The position numbers were made by a program, and so were the translations under genes. From assembly GCA_963854835.1 (NCBI GenBank), contig OY978530.1, positions 26,180,137 through 26,244,136 of the forward strand: DNA of 64,000 nucleotides. The letters run 5' to 3'. Numbering within the stretch: the first letter of the stretch is position 1; every line of letters begins with the position of its first letter. Positions 1 to 9,499 of the stretch are shown here, one piece after another. Below the pieces are notes generated by a model. That model was not told the origin of the DNA, searched no databases, and saw nothing but the letters and a program-made list of their open reading frames with translations. Source of the DNA: Megamerina dolium (lineage: Eukaryota; Arthropoda; Insecta; Diptera; Megamerinidae).

Positions 1-450
1 AAGACTTCTTACCTGGGCCTGGAGGGCGCTTAATCACTCAGTATCCACGGAGGTTTTGAGTCTCTTTTCTATAAATTCCTCGGAAATATTTCTCTCCTTA
101 AGTAATCCTTCTAACTCCTGATTCCTTCTGTGGAGTTCTACGTTCTTTGCATCTAGTTGTTCAGCTTCCAACCCTTGGTTTACAATCCTTAATCTGAGGT
201 TTCATATTTGCGCCTCCGCTGCATCCAAATTGTCCTTCACGACTAAACTTGCTTCACCCTGTGTTTCTAAAAGGTCTTTTAGTTCTGTTAATGTGTCTTC
301 TAGCTCCTCACCTGGTGCTAGTAATTTGCCATGTTGTACTTCCGATTTTATGAGCTCGTATTGCTCGTAAGTGCTATGTTGCTTAATTAAATCCTACACG
401 AAAGTGGTGGCTTCCTGAATTGCAATATCTAAGGAGATACTAACCTCCAT
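1..450 (-). pseudogene. Ty3/gypsy (17.6-like) gag N-terminus, runs off the left edge
   Basis: Read on the minus strand from an ATG at 450, this encodes the N-terminal part of a Gag protein that continues beyond base 1. It is recognised by similarity to the gag start at 9500-9725: both have a LI(K/N)QHS-YEQ--LIKS block followed by an ELKDLL segment. Gag would form the capsid of the intracellular particle. An in-frame TAG near 396 and another stop near the left edge show that it is dead. The reading frame lies directly downstream of a 5' LTR (585-1589) and a primer site (564-581), the normal order for the 5' end of an LTR retrotransposon. The 3' part of the element is outside the window. Family assignment is by internal comparison and tRNA-Ser-type primer site, not by a database search. 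Confidence 0.7.
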
Positions 451-563
451 CAGATATTATCCTGGAACACAAATTGATTTTTAATTCCTAGGGAACAATG
501 GAATCTTAATACTGCGTTAAACGTTGAACGTAAAATATCTTGTTTTACAAGACACTTCGCAGT

Positions 564-581
564 ATCCTACCGGCTGCGCCA
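564..581 (-). promoter_or_regulatory. Primer binding site, tRNA-Ser type
   Basis: On the minus strand this reads TGGCGCAGCCGGTAGGAT, close to the TGGCGCAGTCGGTAGGAT primer site known from the 17.6/297 group of Ty3/gypsy elements. It lies a few bases inside the 5' LTR, as expected for priming minus-strand DNA synthesis. The same site occurs at 28830-28847 and, damaged, at about 9389-9406. Confidence 0.75.
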
Positions 582-584
582 AAA

Positions 585-1589
585 TGTTGTGTCCCTTTTT
601 TCCGACACCGTAACCTTTGCTTAGATATCTTATGTTTTAGGACTTACCCTTTTTTTATTTCTACTTCTGCTTTCCGTAGTTCACTAATACAAAACAATTT
701 GTTTACAATATATCAATAGTGTGTATTTATTAATTCCTTGTCTTTTTCACCATGTGGTTTTATGTTCTTCTTTCAGTTTACTAGGATGTTTAATCCTGCA
801 CAATGGAATTCTTATTTTACTAGGATGTTTAATCTTGCACAATGTCACTCTTATTTTATTGCCCACACTAACTCGCTCTTTGAGTTATCTTAATTAACTT
901 ACTTAACTAGATTCACTAACTCACTGACAGCCTTCATTTCAGGCCTTCTCTTAGTTTATATAGCCTTAAAGATATATCATAATTTACAATTTAACCCCAT
1001 TTTAGTATAAAAGAATTTCTGAAGAAATGGCAATTTCTTAAGTAGGTCAATTCATTGCAATTTCTTCAGTAAGTCATATTTATAACTCATTTTTAGTAAG
1101 TCATCATTATTATTTGTAGTTAATACTTCTTGTTGTAAATATTGTGCATGTGTTCAATATTATGTATGCCTGGTTGTTTCTTATTTTGTTTTTCTTTTCG
1201 GCTTTTGTTTTCTGTTCACTGTGTATGGTTGTTGAATTTTTTCATATTCATATAGCGAGGTACGATGACCCGTTGGTTCTTTTTTTATTTATTGTTTATT
1301 ATTTTATTTATTGTTTACTCATTATTTTTCTTCTTCTTCGTTCTTTATTTTTCATGATTGTGAAATTGTTCAACAATCATATAGTGAGGTACGATGACGC
1401 TGACCACGCATTTTTATAAATATATTACAACCCATTTTAGCCAATGATAATTACATTATGCATAGTGTGTTGATTATCATTAATTAATTACATATAATAA
1501 AATAACATAATGATAATAATAATATTATTATAACATTTGTAGTGAGTCAAAATGCATAATTTAGATCAGCATTATTTTGACTCACAACA
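585..1589 (-). mobile_element. 5' LTR of the minus-strand 17.6-like element
   Basis: This 1005-bp LTR has complementary ends (TGTTGTG at the left, CACAACA at the right) and is followed on the minus strand by the primer site and gag. It resembles the solo LTRs at 2845-3613 and 27038-28205 at both ends and inside. It holds a short tandem repeat near 780-860 (units beginning ACTAGGATGTTTAATC) and two longer imperfect units between about 1205 and 1410, built round an AATCATATAG-GAGGTACGATGAC-like block. It is inserted in a plus-strand LINE: RT coding sequence resumes directly at 1590. The partner LTR is beyond the window. Confidence 0.8.
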
Positions 1590-2844
1590 CTAGGAAAAGA
1601 TGATTATTCTCTCGCGAAAAGTTTTAAACTAATCAGTTTGACATCATTCCTACTGAAAAGTTTAGAATGCATGGTAGAAAAGTATATTCGAGCGAGAGTG
1701 CTATCAAATAGCCCGTTTAATACAAACCAACATGAGTACCAAAGTGGAAAATCTTGTTGTTTACAGGATCGAAGCTGGACTGGAAGCAGATGAAGATACT
1801 ATGGGAGTATTCATTTACATTGAAGGGGCTTTCGACAGCGCTGCTTTAGACTCAATATACTCTTCTACTGAAAGTCATGGAGTTAATCGATCCATTGTTA
1901 AATGGATACACTACATGCTATCTAAGAGATTGCTAACCGTTGGTGGGGACTGTGATGAGACAATTACGGATAGGGTTAGACAGGGCTTCCCTCAAGGGGG
2001 TGTCCTGTCTCCCCTCCTCTGGTGTTTTGTCTTAGATTCTCTGCAAACGGAGATGCAAGAACTCGGGCTTCATGTCCAAGCATATTCGGTCGATGTCTGT
2101 GCATTAACATCAGGAAAATATTAAGAATGGTAGGAGCAAAAGTACAGAAAATTCTGAATAAGATTTATGATTGGTGCACCAGACAAGGTCTTTCCATTAA
2201 TCTGAACAAGACCACACTGGTACTGTTCAGAAGAAAACGGTAGATGAATGGTCTCAACCTTCCAGTACTGAAAGATGTGACCCTCAATCTCTCCAATGAG
2301 GTGAAATATCTAGGTGTAATACTAGATAGGAAACTAACTTGGAAGACACATGTTACACTAAAGGTGGATAAAGCATTGAAGGTTTTCCAACAGTGCCGAA
2401 GAGCCTTTAGAAAAACATGAAAACTGAAACCTGCCGTTACACAGCTCTTATCAGACCCATTATCTCCTTTATTTCGGTGGTCTGGTGGCGACGAAGTATG
2501 ATTAAGTCCACTCTTATGGAGATAAACAGACTACAAAGAAGTGTACGTATAAGCATTACGAGTGCAATGAGTACTACCTCAGGAGATGCCCTTAATGCCA
2601 TGCTCGATTTGCTTCTATTGGATCTTAAAATTCAACAGGAGGCAATGAAAGCGATGTGTGGACTATACTCATATGGTTACTGGCACGAAAACGGTACTTC
2701 GGGTCACAAAGAAATCTTTAAGAGGATATCAGAGCAGTATCCACTGCTCTTGGCTCCTAAAGATAATTTTAAGCTCATTCTTAGTAATCTGGCGAATATT
2801 TTCTATACTGATGGATCCAAGACCGACCGAGGCTCTGGATCCGG
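1590..2844 (+). pseudogene. I-group LINE reverse transcriptase, degraded (5' segment)
   Basis: Conceptual translation gives reverse transcriptase blocks in order: a SLTSFLLKSLE segment at about 1640-1680, NQHEYQSGKS near 1728, a GVFIYIEGAFDS block near 1805, FPQGGVLSPLLW near 1988, and a C-terminal SFISVVWW block near 2465-2487. These match the RT of non-LTR elements that carry an RNase H (the I/R1/LOA group). The reading frame is broken by frameshifts near 1745, 2124 and 2240. The catalytic YADD position reads YSVD, so the enzyme would be inactive even if the frame were open. The 5' part is cut off by the LTR at 585-1589, and the RNase H begins at 2805 before a solo LTR interrupts it. The exact clade is uncertain. 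Confidence 0.75.
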
Positions 2845-3613
2845 TGTTGTGTCTTCCTTTCGAACACTCTAACTTCTCCTTAGATAACTTATTTGTTAGA
2901 ACTTACCCCTTTCGTTCTGCTTCTTGTGACTCTTCTCTCACACAACACAGTTATTTTTCAACAGTATAATGTTTCATTTCCCAATATAGTTTTTATTTAT
3001 TTCGACAAAGAAATTTTTCTTTCACACAAAATAGCTCTTACTTGACTGTATAATTTTTCTTTCACCATATAGGATTTATTTAACAATATATATATTTTTC
3101 TTTCGCAATGTAGTTCTCATTTGACAATGTATTCCTTCCTTCACAATATAGGTTTTTATTTAGCAAAGTATTATTTCCTTCACAATATAGGTTTTTATTT
3201 AGCAATGAATTATTTCCTTCACAATATAGTTTTTTATTTAGCAATGTATTATTTCCTTCACAATATAGTTTTTTTATCTTTAGATGCCTCTGCCTCGTTT
3301 CTCGAGTGGTCTACTTATCTTAACTGAACTTATTACAAGATTAGACTAGTATATATATATAACCTAATTTACAATTTAACCCCGTTCTTCAACAAAAGAA
3401 TTTCTGAAGAAATTGCAATCTCTTAAGTAGGTCGATTCATTGCAATTTCTTCAGTAGGTCATAGTTATAACTTCTTTTTAGTAGGTCATAATTATTATTT
3501 GTATTTAATACTTGTTGTTGTAAATGTTATACATGTTTTATGTATGCATGGTTGTTGCTTATTTTGTTTCTTTAGACTCAAAAATTAGTCACGTACCAAT
3601 TTGGCTCACAACA
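2845..3613 (-). mobile_element. Solo LTR inside the LINE RNase H
   Basis: A 769-bp LTR with TGTTGTG/CACAACA ends, related to those at 585-1589 and 27038-28205; the strand is taken from those relatives. No internal region flanks it, so it is a solo LTR left by recombination between the two LTRs of a full element. The flanking bases CCGG (2841-2844) and CAGG (3614-3617) look like a mutated 4-bp target duplication. Removing the LTR and one copy of those bases restores a continuous RNase H reading frame. It contains about four tandem copies of a 36-bp unit (3125-3270) with the core TTCCTTCACAATATAG. Confidence 0.85.
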
Positions 3614-4105
3614 CAGGATGGTACTTGGAGAAAAGCTTCAAGTATCATTATGTTATGGGAGAACTGGCAACTGTTTTCCAAACGGAAATTTTTGCTATTT
3701 GGAAAGTAATCAAATGAAGAATGGAGGGGGAGAGGCAAACAAATTGGTATCTGCAGTGAGAGTCAAGCTGCACTAAAGTCCTTGGAGAACTTAAAACTTA
3801 CCTCAAAAATTGCTCATGAATGTAAGATGAAGCCAATTTCGGTTGCAAAACGAAATAACGTTGTACTTATCTGGGTTCCTGAATACTGTGGTGTCCAAGG
3901 TAACGAAATAGCCGACAAATTGGCCAACTGTGGTTCAGCGGATACGCCGCTAGGATCAGAACCAGTTATCGGAAAAAGTTCTACAGGTATAATGATCCGG
4001 ATCAACAATTATGTTAGTAACCTACATAATGACCGTTGGTCCAGCCTTGAAAGATGTAAAACTGCAAAGTGTTTTGTGATGAGTCCGAACAAATAACTGT
4101 AGAAC
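3614..4105 (+). pseudogene. I-group LINE RNase H, 3' segment
   Basis: This continues the LINE interrupted at 2845. The first RNase H aspartate block (YTDGSKT) lies just before the solo LTR at about 2805-2825. After it come a TVFQTEIFAIWK helix (3666-3700), a degraded SESQAALKSL segment (3760-3785) and the VLIWVPEYCGVQGNEIADKLA block (3866-3925), which corresponds to the usual WVPGH-GI-GNE-AD-LA signature of LINE RNase H. A frameshift sits near 3710. The WVPGH histidine has become tyrosine (PEYCG), another sign of decay. The coding similarity ends near 4096 and an unrelated repeat follows. Confidence 0.75.
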
Positions 4106-4109
4106 TTAC

Positions 4110-4290
4110 TAATGCCAATACCATCGATACTCCGTGTGGTATTACAGCCGTGTGTAATACTTGTTAAATCGCGCATGTGAGGTTTTTCCTTACCTGGTGC
4201 ATGCGTGCAGTATCTTGTGTATGGTTGTGGTACGTACCACATATAATTATTGTTGGCCCGGACTTGTTTGCGGGGCATTTATTAATTTAC
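4110..4290 (+). repeat. Unclassified dispersed repeat R1, copy 1
   Basis: This stretch is similar to the reverse complement of 63300-63470. Shared blocks include CCTTACCTGGTGCATGCGTG, TATTACAGCCGTGTGTAATA (with changes) and TTGTTGGCCCGG-CTTGTTT. It has no open frame of note. I cannot assign it to a class. It begins where the LINE ends and may be part of an LTR or untranslated region. Confidence 0.6.
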
Positions 4291-4884
4291 TTTACCTTTT
4301 TAAAAAATCACAAGAGCTATGCTACAAAGATTTGTTTAATTGTATTTTTGGTGGTTACCTATTGGTGTTATAAATATATATATTTAAAGGCAATAAATAA
4401 TCCTAGTAAAAATGTTGATATCTAGTTAAAAGAATGACTTTTGCGGACGTCAAGATTAAGATGTGAGAATTAGTAAGGGATCCTGCCACTAATTAGTTTT
4501 TTTTTTAACTTGCGGATCATGGTAGGGTGTGCATACGCGTTGCACCAATATCTTGCAACAAACTTGCGCAACACACCTTGATACGCACTTCGCTCTGACC
4601 TCTTACTTTCTTTGTCTATATACATTTTCCTCTCCATCTCACTTTCTCTAGTTCTCATTGTATATATTTTCTTCTCTCTCTCTCTCTCTTTATCACTTTT
4701 AGTCAGCTGCATGCGAATTACCTTTTCTTAAATAAATCTATTACATAATATGTGAGGGGATGCAAACACCCACTCCGATTGCGACGAGCTAGAGCTGGAT
4801 AAATATCGTGTGCATCAGCTTCCTCGCACATATTCATCATACCACCGTTACATGCTACATCGTTGATATTGATACTACTCCAAC
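4291..4884. other. AT-rich stretch, nothing recognised
   Basis: I see no coding similarity or terminal repeats here. There is a short CT-rich run at about 4672-4692. Short open frames on both strands lack any recognisable domain and look like chance. Confidence 0.5.
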
Positions 4885-4997
4885 ATCACAACAATCGTCG
4901 TCATTTATGTAAATTGTCTTCATTTATATTTTTAGTTATAATTATTTTTCTTTGGCCACTGTAAGAACTAGATTTAGTTTACTCTTAGTATTGTACG
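4885..4997 (+). mobile_element. Fragment of a CsRn1-like LTR
   Basis: This matches the reverse complement of roughly 13000-13110, the LTR of the CsRn1-like element at 12810-15935. A shared block reads TTTGGCCACTGTAAGAACTA. It is the 5' portion of the LTR in plus orientation and stops abruptly after GTACG at 4997, where LINE sequence and the left arm of the inverted duplication begin. The junction is therefore a rearrangement breakpoint rather than a normal element end. Confidence 0.8.
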
Positions 4998-4998
4998 A

Positions 4999-5364
4999 AA
5001 ACCAAAAAGATGTCTCTACATTACTGTCTTCTGGCTCATCGGATAACAGGCGGCCAAAATGGGGATGTCCCATATCGATTTCTGTCACAGTTGTAACCAA
5101 GTGGAAGAAAAAGAAACGGTCTTCCGCTTCTTTTGCAAATGCCCTGCTCTTTGGAAGCAGAGAATGAACACCCTAGGTAACCCGCTCTTCAATAGCATTG
5201 AGGAGTTGGCGGAAATAAACATCAGCAACATCCTAAGGTTTCTAAACAGCACGAACTGGATTTAACTGTGCTGCCCACACAAATAACCTAACGAACAGTT
5301 GGAAGCAAGGATGTGGTAACAAATCGGTGCGGAAGCGTAAGTCACCACTTCAACCAACCAACAT
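4999..5364 (+). pseudogene. 3' end of an I-group LINE (left-arm copy)
   Basis: This is the C-terminal tail of a LINE ORF2 and its short 3' untranslated region. The peptide around 5059-5265 contains a zinc-knuckle-like CHSCNQVEEKETVFRFFCKC segment, the type found after RNase H in I-group LINEs. The sequence ends in a CAACCAACCAACA tail directly before ATGGGAGAAC of the Ty3/gypsy element. It is the counterpart of 22146-22523 on the other arm, with a 13-bp deletion near 5019/5020 and several substitutions. Everything 5' of this in the LINE is missing here. Confidence 0.8.
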
Positions 5365-6980
5365 GGGAGAACTATGAAGGTAGTCCCCATTAAAGTAAAT
5401 ACAAATTACGAAACAATTTTAGTACGAAAACAGGAAGAATCTCCTGGAATATATTTCGGTGAGACATTAGGCAGTGTGACGGAGAACACAGTGTATGTCC
5501 CAATGCGTAACACGAATACAGATTCATACATTGTAACTAATAAGCTTAAAATTAATATAATGAAATTTTATCATTTAAAACACGAAGAATACGACATAAC
5601 TCATAAAATAAATAACACTAAGGAAACTGATAGCCACAGAAGGGCTACCAAAATATTAGAAACAATTAAGCTAGACGAAAACTTAAGCATTGAGGACAAG
5701 AAATCCATAGACGGAATATTTAAATCACTCCACGAATATTTTTTCTTGGAACTGTCTCAAACCACAGGTATAAAACACAGAATACCAATAAAAACAAACC
5801 AAGCGCCAATGAACCAAAGACAGTACAGGCTACCAGAAGCGCATAAGGAAGAAATCAATAAGGAAGTAAACAAAATGTTGGAAGACGACATAATTATTCC
5901 CTGCTAATCGCCTTGGAATTCTCCCATAATTTTGGTGACAAAGAAAGCGGGAGAAGATGGTAAAAGAAAATGGAGGCTAGTAGTAGATTTCAGGAAATTA
6001 AATGACGCCACCATTAAACAAGTTTTTCCCATTCCCCGCATCGATGAAATATTAGACCAGTCAGATCATTGTAGATATTTCACTAAACTTGATTTGGCCA
6101 GTGGGTATCATCAAGTGACAGGATGTCCTGCCACCTTACAAAGGCAAATTAGCCATGTACTAACAGGACTTCAAGGTATAGATTGTTTTGTCTATTTGGA
6201 TGACATCTTCGTCTATGGTCGGAACATGGCACAACATGAATCACGTTTACAAAGAGTATTTGAACTTTTACGTAAACATAACTTAAAGCTAAATACAGAA
6301 AAGTGTCAGTTTCTACGGAAAGAGATAAATTGCCTAGGTCATAAATGCACTGAGGAAGGAGCGTTACCAGACCCTGGTAAAGTGGAATGTGTTAAAAATA
6401 TTTCAGTGCCAAAAAATAAGAAAGATGTTCAGACATTTTTAGATTTAGTAAATTATTACCGAAAATTAGTTGAGAATATGGCTGGTATAGCACTGCCAAT
6501 CAACAAACTACTCAGAAAAGACGCGAAATTTGAATGGACAGAAAAATGTCAGAAAGCTTTTGAAGATTTGCAGCAAGCAATTTGCTCTCCGCCCATTTTA
6601 GCCCACTCGGATTTTTGTAAATCTTTTGTGTTAACAACAGATGGCAGCATCGAGGCTGTAGGTGCAATACTATCGCAAAATGAAATTGGAAAATATTGAC
6701 AATAGCCTTAGCAAGCAGGGCGCTCAGTGATACTCAGAAAAGGTATTACACCATTGAAAAGGAATTCTGGCCATCGTATGTGCTGGGAGGAATTATCAAG
6801 CTTATCTACATGTTCATATTCTACACTGACCACCAGCTACTACAAGAAATTGCAAACCTAAAGGACCAGAGGTCACGTTTGGCACGTTTCAGGCATAAAT
6901 TATCTGAGTTTGATTTTGAGATAATTTATAAACCAGGTAAAAGAAATTTAAATGTAGATGCACTCAGCAATGTACCATAG
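5365..6980 (+). pseudogene. Ty3/gypsy (17.6-like) RT and RNase H, left-arm copy
   Basis: Three adjoining frames (5374-5907, 5932-6699, 6696-6980) encode the linker, reverse transcriptase and RNase H of a 17.6-like Pol. Visible landmarks are RLVVDFRKLND (about 5977), TKLDLASGYHQV (about 6083), CFVYLDDIFVYG with the catalytic YLDD (about 6187-6221), LGHKCTEEGA, VNYYRKLVENMA, the RNase H TTDGSIEAVGAILSQ (about 6636) and the second RNase H block RALSDTQKRYYTIEKEFW (6714). A TAA at 5905-5907 and a frameshift at 6697 interrupt it. About 30 residues expected between GYHQV and PATLQR, including the MPFGL block, are deleted, so the enzyme is dead. The right arm (20529-22135) carries exactly the same lesions, so the damage predates the duplication. 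Confidence 0.85.
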
Positions 6981-7020
6981 CCAGAACCCGAAGTAGCTGT
7001 GGTTAACACTCGTTCTATGG

Positions 7021-7990
7021 GAAGAAAAAAAAAGGTTTAAGATAAAAATACAAAAGAACCTGAAGAAAATTCCGACGACGAACAGGACTTGGATAAGGAA
7101 GCAGCCTTATCCAAGGAGGACATTAAGGTGCACTGCACTGCACTAATTTTTTTACAATTAGAAGACAATATAGATGGAAATGTATGTGTAACCAAAATAA
7201 AAAAATTGTGAAAATGCCAAATCAACAAAAGTTCAAGGCTTATCAAAATGCCAATGATATTGACCGACACGCTTTATATTAACGTGATGGGAGTTTTTTC
7301 TTTTCAAGATGATTTTTCAAAATTTTCCATTTGTGTAGCACAGTACAGTAGCAAAAGCATTTTTCTAGGTTATTACACGCTACAACATACCAAAAATTGT
7401 AGTCACAGATAATGGTAAAAAATTTACATTAAAATTGTTCTCAGATACATGCAAGATGCTAGGTGTTAAAAAATTACATATAAAGCCATATCACCCACAA
7501 GCAAACGGTTCTGTAGAAAGAAGTCATAGATCCTTAGGGGAATAGCTTGGGAGTTTCGTTAAAGAAGATGGTTCTAATTGGGATCAGTGGTTGGCGTTAG
7601 CAATGCATATTCACAACAATGAAGTACAAACTACCACCAAACGAACACCTTTCAGCATACTATGCGGTTTTAATACCGCCATGCCAACAAATCTGAAAAC
7701 TAAAAGAACACCATTGTGCAACGCAGACAACAAAACAAGTTATTAGAATATAAAAAACAGAGGTCCCGCGAACTAATTAAGGAAAATCAGTGTGACAAAG
7801 ACAAACACCCGATAAGTTTTAGAGTAGGAGAAAAGGTTTTATTAAAAACCAAACGAGGAAAAACAAATTTATTCCCATTTGGACTGGGCTCTACGAAATA
7901 GTAACCATAAACATTGTCCAATAACAATGACTATTCAAATCGAACAAAACGGCAAAAAGTACTATAATAATTTAATAAAACTTTTCCACT
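7021..7990 (+). pseudogene. Ty3/gypsy integrase remnant, left-arm copy
   Basis: The translation around 7375-7545 carries integrase core blocks (NIPKIVVTDNGKKFT, HPQANGSVERSHRSLGE), giving the second aspartate and the glutamate of the DDE triad. The frame is interrupted by a TAG at about 7543-7545 and by frameshifts. A C-terminal piece at 7716-7901 has the ISFRVGEKVLLKTK block seen before the GPY/F module. The N-terminal zinc domain is not recognisable, and 7021-7370 is badly decayed. The mirror copy is at 19520-20490. The element codes no further recognisable protein before 8310. Confidence 0.75.
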
Positions 7991-8310
7991 AAAATTAAGT
8001 TAATATTAATTTCGATAATGCAAACCTATACAAATACACCCTTTATGATTCTTCCTCTTCCTGCAAGACACTAAAATAAAAGCAACAACAAGAGCGCGTG
8101 CGTAGATCTCACACACATCTACGCATACGTATGCAAATCAACAAGAGTTGAATCTTGACCAGCTCATTGATATTTAGATTTTCCTCTAGTTTTCGCAACT
8201 TGGGTCGTGCTTGGAGGTGCGACAGCCAATCAGACGACCATATTTTCCAGAATTGCTGGGTCATCCACTGAAGTGCGAGATAATGTGCACCAATAAAATA
8301 AAAAATAAAT
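7991..8310 (+). other. 3' region of the 17.6-like element, no gene recognised
   Basis: This lies between the integrase remnant and the SINE fragment and is mirrored at 19199-19518. No env, LTR terminus or polypurine tract can be identified. A GCGTGCGTAGATCTCACACA block recurs as a partial palindrome with ATCTACGCATACGTATGC nearby. It may be the start of an env-like frame or of the 3' untranslated region, but this is a guess. Confidence 0.4.
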
Positions 8311-8518
8311 AAATATGTGGCACTTAAAGCCCCGAAGGGCTCATTTGACGAGCTTCTCTTCCAATAATGTTGTGCTTGTTAAATTTTGACAGCTTTAGAC
8401 GGGTCCTACTTGTATTAGCTGGTGCCGAACGGCAGAAGCCTTGTGGCATCACTTTAACTTAGTTTTGAAACAGAACTCTTTTAAGAAGCATTTTTGGCAA
8501 ATTGTTACTCATCGTAAA
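8311..8518 (-). repeat. tRNA-derived SINE, 5'-truncated copy (left arm)
   Basis: Minus-strand copy of the SINE whose full version is at 57318-57707. It begins (in SINE sense) at the GTAACAATTTGCC block and so lacks the tRNA-like head. It keeps the GCTTCTTAAAAGAGTTCTG, GTGATGCCACAAGGCTTCTG and GGAAGAGAAGCTCGTCAAAT body blocks. It lies inside the BEL protease fragment and is mirrored at 18991-19198. Confidence 0.8.
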
Positions 8519-8617
8519 TGGCTTTGAGATCGCCTTTCTTTGAGAAATTATCCAGCCAAATATTGTATTTTGTGCGAGGAGGCTTCCACAGATATTATAG
8601 CGGATTCCGGTTAGGAA
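8519..8617 (-). pseudogene. BEL/Pao protease scrap (left arm)
   Basis: Reverse complement of 18892-18990. On the minus strand it encodes GIRYNICGSLLAQNTIFGW, the end of the BEL/Pao protease (DUF1758-type) domain, in which L-AQNT-FGW is a typical block. The fragment ends at the inverted-duplication breakpoint at 8617. Confidence 0.75.
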
Positions 8618-8872
8618 TATATACCATTGAAGAGATAATTGTATGGCCTTGAAAATGGTTCTAAACTTTCTATAGGTCAATTGGGATTATTTTAGGGAAA
8701 AAAATCGGTTTTTGAAAAAAAAAAACATTTTCTTATTTTGATTATAACTTTTAAAATATTCAAAATACGTTATAAATGTTATATATCACTGAAAAGGTAT
8801 TAAAAAGATCTTTTTTATATACACATATTGATCTCAAAATTTCAATTTTGATCTTGAGCCACTCTTTATATG
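8618..8872. repeat. Unclassified dispersed repeat R2, copy 1
   Basis: About 180 bp of this stretch (8693-8872) resembles 60573-60770. Shared blocks include GGGAAAAAAATCGGTTTT, GATATATATCACT-AAAAGGTATT and TTGAGCCAC-C-TTATATGGG. There is no coding potential and I see no terminal repeats or target duplication. It could be a MITE or another non-autonomous element. Confidence 0.5.
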
Positions 8873-8879
8873 GGTGTAT

Positions 8880-9227
8880 TGGGTTACATTGGCTCGTATA
8901 TTGAGCTGATTGTGCCGTTGTCCTCTTTTGAGCAGGATACTCGTATTTACGGCCTCCTCTGCTAGTTCCTTGCAAAAACATGTATATGTTCCTGAAGTAA
9001 TTGTCGTTCGAATTATATTTGGTGCGTGAGCGGCTCCAGCTGGACTGTTTCTAAATATGCATTTCCCAGGAGTATATAGAACACTTCCAAATTAGAAAAT
9101 ATTTTACTCAACGCCGAATTATAGGTATCTCCGTATAGTCGCTGTTTTACACAGGTTACGAAATCTTCCAACACGTCGGGTTTTATGGCTTTTTGTGCTA
9201 ATTCGCACCATGAGCGGGGTAAGATAT
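8880..9227 (-). pseudogene. Ty3/gypsy (17.6-like) gag fragment
   Basis: The minus strand matches the gag fragment at 28163-28740: WCELAQKAIKPDVLEDFVTCVKQRLYGD, then LEVFYILLGNAYLETVQLEPLTHQI, with a frameshift near 9013, then the EEA-KYEYPAQKRTTAQSA segment. These are parts of the Gag capsid region. Its 5' side is cut by a plus-strand LTR that starts at 9228 after ATAT, so the LTR inserted into this older gag copy. The 3' side meets repeat R2. Confidence 0.7.
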
Positions 9228-9383
9228 TGTTAGGAGCCAAAATATCAAATATGCACATATGCATATTTTGTCTCTCGACATAATTCCCGAAATTATGAAA
9301 TACATATTTATCCATACACATGCCAGCATTGCTCACAATCCATATCAATATTACTTATAATTATGGAAAAATAGAACACAAAA
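9228..9383 (+). mobile_element. Internally deleted 5' LTR, plus strand
   Basis: It starts TGTTAGGAGCC and matches the reverse complement of the LTR at 28851-29248 at both ends, but is only 156 bp against 398 bp, so its middle has been lost. It is followed by a decayed primer site (CGCGCAGCCGGTAGGATA, 9391-9408, where TGGCGCAG is expected) and a plus-strand gag. The end reads ACACAAAA instead of ACACAACA. Confidence 0.75.
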
Positions 9384-9499
9384 TTTTTTCGCGCAGCCGG
9401 TAGGATACTGCGAAATATCTTGTATATACAAGGTGTTTTACATTCAACGCTTAACGCAATATAGGATCTAATTCTAGTTTGTGTTTTATTTTTGAGTAA

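Larger units (their letters stand above)
4998..8617 (+). repeat. Left arm of a 3.6-kb inverted duplication
   Basis: From 5020 to 8617 each base pairs with the base at (27509 minus its position) on the right arm, with no insertion or deletion; before 5020 the register shifts by 13 bases. All open frames common to the arms translate identically. I found only two substitutions between 5161 and 8617 (5307 against 22202, 7575 against 19934), but several in 5000-5160. Alignment breaks after 8617/18892. The right arm runs smoothly into BEL protease on one side and the LINE body on the other, whereas the left arm ends abruptly at both sides, so the left arm is the duplicate. Confidence 0.9.

Noticed and set aside
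1144..1419. Hydrophobic 91-codon frame resembling a membrane protein
   Set aside because: It is T-rich LTR sequence with tandem repeats; hydrophobicity follows from composition.
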